64,000 nucleotides of DNA from Liolophura sinensis. Taxonomy: Eukaryota > Mollusca > Polyplacophora > Chitonida > Chitonidae. A program made the translations under genes and the position numbers. Positions within the stretch are counted from its first letter, which is position 1; each line of letters opens with the position of its first letter. The stretch spans positions 1 to 64,000 of the forward strand of contig NW_027018068.1 in the NCBI RefSeq assembly GCF_032854445.1, written 5' to 3'. This document shows, one piece after another, positions 39,501 to 52,499 of the stretch. Below the pieces are notes generated by a model. That model saw nothing but the letters and a program-made list of their open reading frames with translations. It had not been told where the DNA came from and did no database searches.

Positions 39501-40969
39501 AAAAAGTACAACTGAACACTGACTCACTTCAGTAAGGTGCCAAAAGATGCGGAATTGAGCCAGGCATCGGCAGCTGTTGAAAAATTGCAAATTTCCCTGG
39601 TTTCCATGGAGTAAGAGCCGTTGCTGGGCACGTGATTATGACATAAATGATCATTCAATTGTCGCTACAGCCAAAAGTATTGGTCGGAGAGCCACGCGGT
39701 TTGCACCATTCGATTTCTCGTCACAAAATACGTCGGATTAGCCTCTTACCAGCAGCACTGGAACAGTTTTCGCACTTTTGCATTTCTGCCTGGTCTTTTT
39801 GTTAATTGAAATCGGCTACACTGTACTCTGTACAATCGCGACTGGTCATTACTATATTCAACTTTTGACTATAAGTTATGTGCCCTTCGGTAGCCAAGAA
39901 GACCTGAAATCTTTGGGCCAAGCCCATTTAACTCACCCAGCAATTGTCTTACTTCTAAGTGCAAGACAATCTCAATGTCTTTATCTACGTGTAGAAAAAC
40001 CACACCATTTGTACGTGAGAAACACAAGGTTCTTGATACAGTCTGCTGTAAAAAGTACAACTGAACACTGACCCACTTCAGTAAGGTGCCAAAAGATGCG
40101 GAATTGAGCCAGGCATCGGCAGCTGTTGAAAAAATTGCAAATTTCCCTGGTTTCCATGGAGTAAGAGCCGTTGCTGGGCACGTGATTATGACATAAATGA
40201 TCATTCAATTGTCACTACAGCCAAAAGTATTGGTCGGAGAGCAACGCGGTTTGCACCATTCGATTTCTCTCGTCACAAAATACGTCGGATTAGCCTCTTA
40301 CCAGCAGCACTGGAACAGTTTTTGCACTTTTGCATTTTTGCCTGGTCTTTTTGTTAATTGAAATCGGCTACACTGTACTCTGTACAATCGCGACTGGTCA
40401 TTACTATATTCAACTTTTGACTATAAGTTATGTGCCCTTCGGTAGCCCAGAAGACCTGAAATCTTTGGGCCAAGCCCATTTAAACTCACCCAGCAATTGT
40501 CTTACTTCTAAGTGCAAGACAATCTCAATGTCTTTATTTACGTGTAGAAAAACCACACCATTTGTACGTGAGAAACACAAGGTACTTGATACAGTCTGCT
40601 GTAAAAAGTACAACTGACCACAGACCCACATGAATAAGGTGCCAAAAGATGCGGAATTGAGCCAGGCATCGGCAGCTGTTGAAAATTGCAAATTTCCCTG
40701 GTTTCCATGGAGTAAGAGCCGTTGCTGGGCACGTGATTATGACATAAATGATCATTCAATTGTCGCTACAGCCAAACGTATTGGTCGGAGAGCAACGCAG
40801 ATTGCACCATTCGATTTCTCGTCACAAAATACGTCGGATTAGCCTCTTACCAGCAGCACTGGAACAGTTTTTCCACTTTTGCATTTTTGCCTGGTCTTTT
40901 TGTTAATTGAAATCGGCTACACTGTACTCTGTACAATCGCGACTGGTCATTACTATATTCAACTTTTGA

Positions 40970-41506
40970 CTATAAGTTATGTGCCCTTCGGTAGTCCAGA
41001 AGACCTGAAATCTTTGGGCTAAGCCCATTTAACTCACCCAGCAATTGTCTTACTTCTAAGTGCAAGACAATCTCAATGTCTTTATCTACGTGTAGAAAAA
41101 CCACTCCATTTGTACGTGAAAAACACAAGGTTCTTGATACAGTCTGCTGTAAAAAGTACAACTGAACACTGACCCACTTCAGTAAGGTGCCAAAAGATGC
41201 GGAATTGAGCCAGGCATCAAAATTGCAAATTTCCCTGGTTTCCATGGAGTAAGAGCCGTTTGCTGGGCACGTGATTATGACATAAATGATCATTCAATTG
41301 TCACTACAGCCAAAAGTATTGGTCGGAGAGCAACGCGGTTTGCACCATTCGATTTGTCGTCACAAAATACGTCGGATTAGCCTCTTACCAGCAGCACTGG
41401 AACAGTTTTTGCACTTTTGCATTTTTGCCTGGTCTTTTTGTTAATTGAAATCGGCGACACTGTACTCTGTACAATCGCGACTGTCATTACTATATTCAAC
41501 TTTTGA
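40970..41506 (+). repeat. Monomer with 12 bp deletion (537 bp)
   Basis: At about 41218 the GCATC word is joined directly to AAAATTGC; the 12 bases GGCAGCTGTTGA that follow in other copies are missing. A single-base gain (GCCGTTTGC) and a single-base loss (GACTGTCATT) are also present. The 12 bp loss is in frame for the overlapping minus-strand reading frame, which stays open, but this is likely incidental. Confidence 0.9.
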
Positions 41507-42616
41507 CTATAAGTTATGTGCCCTTCGGTAGCCCAGAAGACCTGAAATCTTTGGGCCAAGCCCATTTAACTCACCCAGCAATTGTCTTACTTCTAAGTCA
41601 AAGACAATCTCAATGTCTTTATCTACGTGTAGAAAAACCACACCATTTGTGCGTGAAAAACACAAGGTACTTGATACAGTCTGCTGTAAAAAGTACAACT
41701 GACCACAGACCCACATGAATAAGGTGCCAAAAGATGCGGAATTGAGCCAGGCAATGGCAGCTGTTGAAAAATTGCAAATTTCCCTGGTTTCCATGGAGTA
41801 AGAGCCGTTTGCTGGGCACGTGATTATGACATAAATGATCATTCAATTGTCACTACAGCCAAAAGTATTGGTCGGAGAGCAACGCGGTTTGCACCATTCG
41901 ATTTCTCGTCACAAAATACGTCGGATTAGCCTCTTACCAGCAGCACTGGAACAGTTTTCGCACTTTTGGGGGCATTTTTGCCTGGTCTTTTTGTTAATTG
42001 AAATCGGCTACACTGTACTCTGTACAATCGCGACTGGTCATTACTATATTTCAACTTTTGACTATAAGTTATGTGCCCCTTCGGTAGCCCAGAAGACCTG
42101 AAATCTTTGGGCTAAGCCCATTTAAACTCACCCAGCAATTGCCTTACTTCTAAGTGCAAGACAATCTCAATGTCTTTATCTACGTGTAGAAAAACCAAAA
42201 CCATTTGTACGTGAGAAACACAAGGTACTTGATACAGTCTGCCTGTAAAAAGTACAACTGAAACACTGACCCCACTTCAGTAAGGTGCCAAAAGATGCGG
42301 AATTGAGCCAGGCATCGGCAGCTGTTGAAAAATTGCAAATTTCCCTGGTTTCCATGGAGTAAGAGCCGTTGCTGGGCACGTGATTATGACATAAATGATC
42401 ATTCAATTGTCACTACAGCCAAAAGTATTGGTCGGAGAGCAACGCGGTTTGCACCATTCGATTTCTCGTCACAAAATACGTCGGATTAGCCTCTTACCAG
42501 CAGCACTGGAACAGTTTTCGCACTTTTGCATTTTTGCCTGGTCTTTTTGTTAATTGAAATCGGCTACACTGTACTCTGTACAATCGCGACTGGTCATTAC
42601 TATATTCAACTTTTGA
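41507..42616 (+). repeat. Two monomers of 555 bp with clustered small insertions
   Basis: Each of these intervals is 6 bp too long. Gains are CTTTTGGGGGC (four G near 41967), TATATTTCAAC, GTGCCCCTTCGG, TTTAAACTC, CCAAAACC, GCCTGTAAA, GAAACACTG and GACCCCAC. Almost all lengthen a short homopolymer, which suggests consensus error. The 41507 unit also carries TTTGTGCGTG and GGCAATGGCAG, shared with the 56343 unit. Confidence 0.8.
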
Positions 42617-45600
42617 CTATAAGTTATGTGCCCTTCGGTAGCCCAGAAGACCTGAAATCTTTGGGCTAAGCCCATTTAACTCACCCAGCAATTGTCTTAC
42701 TTCTAAGTGCAAGACAATCTCAATGTCTTTATCTACGTGTAGAAAAAACCACACCATTTGTACGTGAGAAACACAAGGTTCTTGATACAGTCTGCTGTAA
42801 AAAGTACAACTGAACACTGACCCACTTCAGTAAGGTGCCAAAAGATGCGGAATTGAGCCAGGCATCGGCAGCTGTTGAAAAATTGCAAATTTCCCTGGTT
42901 TCCATGGAGTAAGAGCCGTTGCTGGGCACGTGATTATGACATAAATGATCATTCAATTGTCACTACAGCCAAAAGTATTGGTCGGAGAGCAACGCGGTTT
43001 GCACCATTCGATTTGTCGTCACAAAATACGTCGGATTAGCCTCTTACCAGCAGCACTGGAACAGTTTTTCCACTTTTGCATTTTTGCCTGGTCTTTTTGT
43101 TAATTGAAATCGGCTACACTGTACTCTGTACAATCGCGACTGGTCATTACTATATTCAACTTTTGACTATAAGTTATGTGCCCTTCGGTAGCCCAGAAGA
43201 CCTGAAATCTTTGGGCTAAGCCCATTTAACTCACCCAGCAATTGTCTTACTTCTAAGTGCAAGACAATCTCAATGTCTTTATCTACGTGTAGAAAAACCA
43301 CACCATTTGTACATAAAAAACACAAGGTACTTGATACAGTCTGCTGTAAAAAGTACAACTAAACACTGACCCACTTCAGTAAGGTGCCAAAGATGCGGAA
43401 TTGAGCCAGGCATCGGCAGCTGTTGAAAAATTGCAAATTTCCCTGGTTTCCATGGAGTAAGAGCCGTTGCTGGGCACGTGATTATGACATAAATGATCAT
43501 TCAATTGTCACTACAGCCAAAAGTATTGGTCGGAGAGCAACGCGGTTTGCACCATTCGATTTCTCGTTACAAAATACGTCGGAATAGCCTCTTACCAGCA
43601 GCACTGGAACAGTTTTTCCACTTTTGCATTTTTGCCTGGTCTTTTTGTTAATTGAAATCGGCTACACTGTACTCTGTACAATCGCGACTGGTCATTACTA
43701 TATTCAACTTTTGACTATAAGTTATGTGCCCTTCGGTAGCCCAGAAGACCTGAAATCTTTGGGCTAAGCCCATTTAACTCACCCAGCAATTGTCTTACTT
43801 CTAAGTGCAAGACAATCTCAATGTCTTTATCTACGTGTAGAAAAACCACACCATTTGTACATAAAAAACACGAGGTACTTGATACAGTCTGCTGTAAAAT
43901 GTACAACTAAACACAGACCCACATTTATAAGGTGCCAAAAGATGCGGAATTGGGCCAGGTATCGGCAGCTGTTGAAAAATTGCCAATTTCCCTGGTTTCC
44001 ATGGAGTAAGAGCCGTTGCTGTGCACGTGATTATGACATAAATGATCATTCAATTGTCGCTACAGGCAAAAGTATTGGTCGGAGAGCAACGCGGTTTGCA
44101 CCATTCGATTTCTCGTCACAAAATACGTCGGATTAGCCTCTTACCAGCAGCACTGGAACAATTTTTCCAATTTTGCATTTTTGCCTGGTCTTTTTGTTAA
44201 TTGAAATCGGCTACACTGTACTCTGTACAATCGCGACTGGTCATTACTATATTCAACTTTTGACTATAAGTTATGTGCCCTTCGGTAGCCCAGAAGACCT
44301 GAAATCTTTGGGCTAAGCCCATTTAACTCACCCAGCAATTGCCTTACTTCTAAGTGCAAGACAATCTCAATGTCTTTATCTACGTGTAGAAAAACCACAC
44401 CATTTGTACGTGAGAAACACAAGGTACTTGATACAGTCTGCTGTAAAAAGTACAACTGAACACTGACCAACTTCAGTAAGGTGCCAAAAGATGCGGAATT
44501 GAGCCAGGCATCGGCAGCTGTTGAAAAATTGCAAATTTCCCTGGTTTCCATGGAGTAAGAGCCGTTGCCGGGCACGTGATTATGACATAAATGATCATTC
44601 AATTGTCGCTACAGCCAAACGTATTGGTCGGAGAGCAACGCGGATTGCACCATTCGATTTCTCGTCACAAAATACGTCGGATTAGCCTCTTACCAGCAGC
44701 ACTGGAACAGTTTTTTCCACTTTTGCATTTTTGCCTGGTCTTTTTGTTAATTGAAATCGGCTACACTGTACTCTGTACAATCGCGACTGGTCATTACTAT
44801 ATTCAACTTTTGACTATAAGTTATGTGCCCTTCGGTAGCCCAGAAGACCTGAAATCTTTGGGCTAAGCCCATTTAACTCACCCAGCAATTGTCTTACTTC
44901 TAAGTGCAAGACAATCTCAATGTCTTTATCTACGTGTAGAAAAACCACACCATTTGTACATAAAAAACACGAGGTACTTGATACAGTCTGCTGTAAAATG
45001 TACAACTAAACACAGACCCACATTTATAAGGTGCCAAAAGATGCGGAATTGGGCCAGGTATCGGCAGCTGTTGAAAAATTGCCAATTTCCCTGGTTTCCA
45101 TGGAGTAAGAGCCGTTGCTGTGCACGTGATTATGACATAAATGATCATTCAATTGTCGCTACAGGCAAAAGTATTGGTCGGAGAGCAACGCGGTTTGCAC
45201 CATTCGATTTCTCGTCACAAAATACGTCGGATTAGCCTCTTACCAGCAGCACTGGAACAATTTTTCCAATTTTGCATTTTTGCCTGGTCTTTTTGTTAAT
45301 TGAAATCGGCTACACTGTACTCTGTACAATCGCGACTGGTCATTACTATATTCAACTTTTGACTATAAGTTATGTGCCCTTCGGTAGCCCAGAAGACCTG
45401 AAATCTTTGGGCTAAGCCCATTTAACTCACCCAGCAATTGCCTTACTTCTAAGTGCAAGACAATCTCAATGTCTTTATCTACGTGTAGAAAAACCACACC
45501 ATTTGTACGTGAGAAACACAAGGTACTTGATACAGTCTGCTGTAAAAAGTACAACTGAACACTGACCAACTTCAGTAAGGTGCCAAAAGATGCGGAATTG

Positions 45601-45911
45601 AGCCAGGCATCGGCAGCTGTTGAAAAATTGCAAATTTCCCTGGTTTCCATGGAGTAAGAGCCGTTGCCGGGCACGTGATTATGACATAAATGATCATTCA
45701 ATTGTCGCTTCAGCCAAACGTATTGGTCGGAGAGCAACGCGGATTGCACCATTCGATTTCTCGTCACAAAATACGTCGGATTAGCCTCTTACCAGCAGCA
45801 CTGGAACAGTTTTTCCACTTTTGCATTTTTGCCTGGTCTTTTTGTTAATTGAAATCGGCTACACTGTACTCTGTACAATCGCGACTGGTCATTACTATAT
45901 TCAACTTTTGA
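42617..45911 (+). repeat. Higher-order block, six monomers in order A B C D C D (first copy)
   Basis: Anchors are at 42617 (A), 43167 (B), 43715 (C), 44264 (D), 44814 (C) and 45363 (D). A has GTGAGAAAC with AAGGTTCTTG and TTTGTCGTC. B has GTACATAAAAAAC, AAACACTGACCCACTTC and CGGAATAGCC. C has ACACGAGGTAC, GTAAAATGTAC and CTACAGGC. D has CTGACCAACTTC and GTTGCCGGGCAC. The same A B C D C D order recurs from 47559 at a shift of 4941-4942 bp (nine monomers). The C D pair is itself a tandem duplication of 1098-1099 bp. Confidence 0.88.
45363..45767 (-). other. Longest open frame of the window, 134 codons, by stop loss (probably non-coding)
   Basis: Here the usual CGCTACAG reads CGCTTCAG near 45709, which turns a minus-strand TAG into AAG and lets the 112-codon frame extend upstream by 22 codons to a new ATG. 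It shows that frame length in this array follows single chance substitutions. No independent sign of translation was seen. Confidence 0.3.
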
Positions 45912-46460
45912 CTATAAGTTATGTGCCCTTCGGTAGCCCAGAAGACCTGAAATCTTTGGGCTAAGCCCATTTAACTCACCCAGCAATTGCCTTACTTCTA
46001 AGTGCAAGACAATCTCAATGTCTTTATCTACGTGTAGAAAAACCAAACCATTTGTACGTGAGAAACACAAGGTACTTGATACAGTCTGCTGTAAAAAGTA
46101 CAACTGAACACTGACCCACTTCAGTAAGGTGCCAAAAGATGCGGAATTGAGCCAGGCATCGGCAGCTGTTGAAAAATTGCAAATTTCCCTGGTTTCCATG
46201 GAGTAAGAGCCGTTGCTGGGCACGTGATTATGACATAAATGATCATTCAATTGTCACTACAGCCAAAAGTATTGGTCGGAGAGCAACGCGGTTTGCACCA
46301 TTCGATTTCTCGTCACAAAATACGTCGGATTAGCCTCTTACCAGCAGCACTGGAACAGTTTTCGCACTTTTGCATTTTTGCCTGGTCTTTTTGTTAATTG
46401 AAATCGGCTACACTGTACTCTGTACAATCGCGACTGGTCATTACTATATTCAACTTTTGA

Positions 46461-48656
46461 CTATAAGTTATGTGCCCTTCGGTAGCCCAGAAGACCTGAA
46501 ATCTTTGGGCTAAGCCCATTTAACTCACCCAGCAATTGTCTTACTTCTAAGTGCAAGACAATCTCAATGTCTTTATCTACGTGTAGAAAAACCACACCAT
46601 TTGTACGTGAGAAACACAAGGTTCTTGATACAGTCTGCTGTAAAAAGTACAACTGAACACTGACCCACTTCAGTAAGGTGCCAAAAGATGCGGAATTGAG
46701 CCAGGCATCGGCAGCTGTTGAAAAATTGCAAATTTCCCTGGTTTCCATGGAGTAAGAGCCGTTGCTGGGCACGTGATTATGACATAAATGATCATTCAAT
46801 TGTCACTACAGCCAAAAGTATTGGTCGGAGAGCAACGCGGTTTGCACCATTCGATTTGTCGTCACAAAATACGTCGGATTAGCCTCTTACCAGCAGCACT
46901 GGAACAGTTTTTCCACTTTTGCATTTTTGCCTGGTCTTTTTGTTAATTGAAATCGGCTACACTGTACTCTGTACAATCGCGACTGGTCATTACTATATTC
47001 AACTTTTGACTATAAGTTATGTGCCCTTCGGTAGCCCAGAAGACCTGAAATCTTTGGGCTAAGCCCATTTAACTCACCCAGCAATTGTCTTACTTCTAAG
47101 TGCAAGACAATCTCAATGTCTTTATCTACGTGTAGAAAAACCACACCATTTGTACATAAAAAACACAAGGTACTTGATACAGTCTGCTGTAAAAAGTACA
47201 ACTAAACACTGACCCACTTCAGTAAGGTGCCAAAAGATGCGGAATTGAGCCAGGCATCGGCAGCTGTTGAAAAATTGCAAATTTCCCTGGTTTCCATGGA
47301 GTAAGAGCCGTTGCTGGGCACGTGATTATGACATAAATGATCATTCAATTGTCACTACAGCCAAAAGTATTGGTCGGAGAGCAACGCGGTTTGCACCATT
47401 CGATTTCTCGTTACAAAATACGTCGGAATAGCCTCTTACCAGCAGCACTGGAACAGTTTTTCCACTTTTGCATTTTTGCCTGGTCTTTTTGTTAATTGAA
47501 ATCGGCTACACTGTACTCTGTACAATCGCGACTGGTCATTACTATATTCAACTTTTGACTATAAGTTATGTGCCCTTCGGTAGCCCAGAAGACCTGAAAT
47601 CTTTGGGCTAAGCCCATTTAACTCACCCAGCAATTGTCTTACTTCTAAGTGCAAGACAATCTCAATGTCTTTATCTACGTGTAGAAAAACCACACCATTT
47701 GTACGTGAGAAACACAAGGTTCTTGATACAGTCTGCTGTAAAAAGTACAACTGAACACTGACCCACTTCAGTAAGGTGCCAAAAGATGCGGAATTGAGCC
47801 AGGCATCGGCAGCTGTTGAAAAATTGCAAATTTCCCTGGTTTCCATGGAGTAAGAGCCGTTGCTGGGCACGTGATTATGACATAAATGATCATTCAATTG
47901 TCACTACAGCCAAAAGTATTGGTCGGAGAGCAACGCGGTTTGCACCATTCGATTTGTCGTCACAAAATACGTCGGATTAGCCTCTTACCAGCAGCACTGG
48001 AACAGTTTTTCCACTTTTGCATTTTTGCCTGGTCTTTTTGTTAATTGAAATCGGCTACACTGTACTCTGTACAATCGCGACTGGTCATTACTATATTCAA
48101 CTTTTGACTATAAGTTATGTGCCCTTCGGTAGCCCAGAAGACCTGAAATCTTTGGGCTAAGCCCATTTAACTCACCCAGCAATTGTCTTACTTCTAAGTG
48201 CAAGACAATCTCAATGTCTTTATCTACGTGTAGAAAAACCACACCATTTGTACATAAAAAACACAAGGTACTTGATACAGTCTGCTGTAAAAAGTACAAC
48301 TAAACACTGACCCACTTCAGTAAGGTGCCAAAAGATGCGGAATTGAGCCAGGCATCGGCAGCTGTTGAAAAATTGCAAATTTCCCTGGTTTCCATGGAGT
48401 AAGAGCCGTTGCTGGGCACGTGATTATGACATAAATGATCATTCAATTGTCACTACAGCCAAAAGTATTGGTCGGAGAGCAACGCGGTTTGCACCATTCG
48501 ATTTCTCGTTACAAAATACGTCGGAATAGCCTCTTACCAGCAGCACTGGAACAGTTTTTCCACTTTTGCATTTTTGCCTGGTCTTTTTGTTAATTGAAAT
48601 CGGCTACACTGTACTCTGTACAATCGCGACTGGTCATTACTATATTCAACTTTTGA
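46461..48656 (+). repeat. Tandem dimer duplication A B A B (2 x 1098 bp)
   Basis: Anchors are at 46461 and 47559 (A, with AAGGTTCTTG and TTTGTCGTC) and at 47010 and 48108 (B, with GTACATAAAAAAC and CGGAATAGCC). I noticed no difference between the two dimers by eye. The second dimer opens the second A B C D C D block. Confidence 0.88.
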
Positions 48657-50852
48657 CTATAAGTTATGTGCCCTTCGGTAGCCCAGAAGACCTGAAATCT
48701 TTGGGCTAAGCCCATTTAACTCACCCAGCAATTGTCTTACTTCTAAGTGCAAGACAATCTCAATGTCTTTATCTACGTGTAGAAAAACCACACCATTTGT
48801 ACATAAAAAACACGAGGTACTTGATACAGTCTGCTGTAAAATGTACAACTAAACACAGACCCACATTTATAAGGTGCCAAAAGATGCGGAATTGGGCCAG
48901 GTATCGGCAGCTGTTGAAAAATTGCCAATTTCCCTGGTTTCCATGGAGTAAGAGCCGTTGCTGTGCACGTGATTATGACATAAATGATCATTCAATTGTC
49001 GCTACAGGCAAAAGTATTGGTCGGAGAGCAACGCGGTTTGCACCATTCGATTTCTCGTCACAAAATACGTCGGATTAGCCTCTTACCAGCAGCACTGGAA
49101 CAATTTTTCCAATTTTGCATTTTTGCCTGGTCTTTTTGTTAATTGAAATCGGCTACACTGTACTCTGTACAATCGCGACTGGTCATTACTATATTCAACT
49201 TTTGACTATAAGTTATGTGCCCTTCGGTAGCCCAGAAGACCTGAAATCTTTGGGCTAAGCCCATTTAACTCACCCAGCAATTGCCTTACTTCTAAGTGCA
49301 AGACAATCTCAATGTCTTTATCTACGTGTAGAAAAACCACACCATTTGTACGTGAGAAACACAAGGTACTTGATACAGTCTGCTGTAAAAAGTACAACTG
49401 AACACTGACCAACTTCAGTAAGGTGCCAAAAGATGCGGAATTGAGCCAGGCATCGGCAGCTGTTGAAAAATTGCAAATTTCCCTGGTTTCCATGGAGTAA
49501 GAGCCGTTGCCGGGCACGTGATTATGACATAAATGATCATTCAATTGTCGCTACAGCCAAACGTATTGGTCGGAGAGCAACGCGGATTGCACCATTCGAT
49601 TTCTCGTCACAAAATACGTCGGATTAGCCTCTTACCAGCAGCACTGGAACAGTTTTTCCACTTTTGCATTTTTGCCTGGTCTTTTTGTTAATTGAAATCG
49701 GCTACACTGTACTCTGTACAATCGCGACTGGTCATTACTATATTCAACTTTTGACTATAAGTTATGTGCCCTTCGGTAGCCCAGAAGACCTGAAATCTTT
49801 GGGCTAAGCCCATTTAACTCACCCAGCAATTGTCTTACTTCTAAGTGCAAGACAATCTCAATGTCTTTATCTACGTGTAGAAAAACCACACCATTTGTAC
49901 ATAAAAAACACGAGGTACTTGATACAGTCTGCTGTAAAATGTACAACTAAACACAGACCCACATTTATAAGGTGCCAAAAGATGCGGAATTGGGCCAGGT
50001 ATCGGCAGCTGTTGAAAAATTGCCAATTTCCCTGGTTTCCATGGAGTAAGAGCCGTTGCTGTGCACGTGATTATGACATAAATGATCATTCAATTGTCGC
50101 TACAGGCAAAAGTATTGGTCGGAGAGCAACGCGGTTTGCACCATTCGATTTCTCGTCACAAAATACGTCGGATTAGCCTCTTACCAGCAGCACTGGAACA
50201 ATTTTTCCAATTTTGCATTTTTGCCTGGTCTTTTTGTTAATTGAAATCGGCTACACTGTACTCTGTACAATCGCGACTGGTCATTACTATATTCAACTTT
50301 TGACTATAAGTTATGTGCCCTTCGGTAGCCCAGAAGACCTGAAATCTTTGGGCTAAGCCCATTTAACTCACCCAGCAATTGCCTTACTTCTAAGTGCAAG
50401 ACAATCTCAATGTCTTTATCTACGTGTAGAAAAACCACACCATTTGTACGTGAGAAACACAAGGTACTTGATACAGTCTGCTGTAAAAAGTACAACTGAA
50501 CACTGACCAACTTCAGTAAGGTGCCAAAAGATGCGGAATTCAGCCAGGCATCGGCAGCTGTTGAAAAATTGCAAATTTCCATGGTTTCCATGGAGTAAGA
50601 GCCGTTGCCGGGCACGTGATTATGACATAAATGATCATTCAATTGTCGCTACAGCCAAACGTATTGGTCGGAGAGCAACGCGGATTGCACCATTCGATTT
50701 CTCGTCACAAAATACGTCGGATTAGCCTCTTACCAGCAGCACTGGAACAGTTTTTCCACTTTTGCATTTTTGCCTGGTCTTTTTGTTAATTGAAATCGGC
50801 TACACTGTACTCTGTACAATCGCGACTGGTCATTACTATATTCAACTTTTGA
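47559..50852 (+). repeat. Higher-order block A B C D C D (second copy)
   Basis: Anchors are at 47559, 48108, 48657, 49206, 49755 and 50304. The order and diagnostic variants match 42617-45911. The last D (50304) differs by GGAATTCAGCC and TTTCCATGGTTTCC, which then mark the tetramer that follows. Confidence 0.88.
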
Positions 50853-52499
50853 CTATAAGTTATGTGCCCTTCGGTAGCCCAGAAGACGTCAAATCTTTGG
50901 GCTAAGCCCATTTAACTCACCCAGCAATTGTCTTACTTCTAAGTGCAAGACAATCTCAATGTCTTTATCTACGTGTAGAAAAACCACACCATTTGTACGT
51001 GAGAAACACAAGGTTCTTGATACAGTCTGCTGTAAAAAGTACAACTAAACACTGACCCACATTTATAAGGTGCCAAAAGATGCGGAATTGGGCCAGGTAT
51101 CGGCAGCTGTTGAAAAATTGCAAATTTCCCTGGTTTCCATGGAGTAAGAGCCGTTGCTGTGCACGTGATTATGACATAAATGATCATTCAATTGTCGCTA
51201 CAGGCAAAAGTATTGGTCGGAGAGCAACGCGGTTTGCACCATTCGATTTCTCGTCACAAAATACGTCGGATTAGCCTCTTACCAGCAGCACTGGAACAAT
51301 TTTTCCAATTTTGCATTTTTGCCTGGTCTTTTTGTTAATTGAAATCGGCTACACTGTACTCTGTACAATCGCGACTGGTCATTACTATATTCAACTTTTG
51401 ACTATAAGTTATGTGCCCTTCGGTAGCCCAGAAGACCTGAAATCTTTGGGCTAAGCCCATTTAACTCACCCAGCAATTGCCTTACTTCTAAGTGCAAGAC
51501 AATCTCAATGTCTTTATCTACGTGTAGAAAAACCACACCATTTGTACGTGAGAAACACAAGGTACTTGATACAGTCTGCTGTAAAAAGTACAACTGAACA
51601 CTGACCCACTTCAGTAAGGTGCCAAAAGATGCGGAATTGAGCCAGGCATCGGCAGCTGTTGAAAAATTGCAAATTTCCCTGGTTTCCATGGAGTAAGAGC
51701 CGTTGCTGGGCACGTGATTATGACATAAATGATCATTCAATTGTCACTACAGCCAAAAGTATTGGTCGGAGAGCAACGCGGTTTGCACCATTCGATTTCT
51801 CGTCACAAAATACGTCGGATTAGCCTCTTACCAGCAGCACTGGAACAGTTTTCGCACTTTTGCATTTTTGCCTGGTCTTTTTGTTAATTGAAATCGGCTA
51901 CACTGTACTCTGTACAATCGCGACTGGTCATTACTATATTCAACTTTTGACTATAAGTTATGTGCCCTTCGGTAGCCCAGAAGACCTGAAATCTTTGGGC
52001 TAAGCCCATTTAACTCACCCAGCAATTGTCTTACTTCTAAGTGCAAGACAATCTCAATGTCTTTATCTACGTGTAGAAAAACCACACCATTTGTACGTGA
52101 GAAACACAAGGTTCTTGATACAGTCTGCTGTAAAAAGTACAACTGAACACTGACCCACTTCAGTAAGGTGCCAAAAGATGCGGAATTGAGCCAGGCATCG
52201 GCAGCTGTTGAAAAATTGCAAATTTCCCTGGTTTCCATGGAGTAAGAGCCGTTGCTGGGCAGGTGATTATGACATAAATGATCATTCAATTGTCACTACA
52301 GCCAAAAGTATTGGTCGGAGAGCAACGCGGTTTGCACCATTCGATTTGTCGTCACAAAATACGTCGGATTAGCCTCTTACCAGCAGCACTGGAACAGTTT
52401 TTCCACTTTTGCATTTTTGCCTGGTCTTTTTGTTAATTGAAATCGGCTACACTGTACTCTGTACAATCGCGACTGGTCATTACTATATTCAACTTTTGA
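50304..52499 (+). repeat. Four-monomer higher-order unit, 2196 bp (first copy)
   Basis: Anchors are at 50304, 50853, 51402 and 51951. Marks in order: GGAATTCAGCC with TTTCCATGGTTTCC; GACGTCAAATC with AAGGTTCTTG and AAACACTGACCCACATTT; GTTTTCGCAC; GGGCAGGTG in place of GGGCACGTG. All recur exactly 2196 bp downstream, and by eye I found no difference between the two copies, so the duplication looks very recent. Confidence 0.9.
51402..51740 (-). other. Recurrent 112-codon minus-strand open frame (probably non-coding)
   Basis: The commonest long open frame of the unit, starting MNDHLCHNHVPSN and ending GYRRAHNL before TAG. About 27 monomers keep all 112 codons; many others are cut to 63-103 codons by a stop or lost start. 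The protein matches no family I recognise and shows no signal peptide or clear domain. A different minus frame of 72 codons (starting MIIYVI) overlaps it and is open in many copies, and a plus-strand frame of up to 97-128 codons overlaps both. Variants between copies are freely nonsynonymous (LLKWVSVQ against LFMWVCGQ, FSRTN against FLCTN, SSTLC against SRTLC). I therefore regard it as a by-product of a stop-poor satellite. No promoter, intron or polyadenylation context was identified. Confidence 0.3.

Larger units (their letters stand above)
36575..42616 (+). repeat. Eleven monomers of shuffled subtypes with local duplications
   Basis: Anchors are at 36575, 37123, 37672, 38221, 38770, 39319, 39869, 40421, 40970, 41507 and 42062. 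The pair 38221-39318 recurs as 40421-41506 (shift 2200; shared GCAGATTGC, GTAGTCCAG, CCACTCCATTTG). The 37672 unit recurs at 39319 (shift about 1648; CATTTCTGCC, GACTCACTTC). The order of subtypes is not a simple tandem copy. From about 39.4 to 42.3 kb single-base gains are frequent. Confidence 0.9.
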
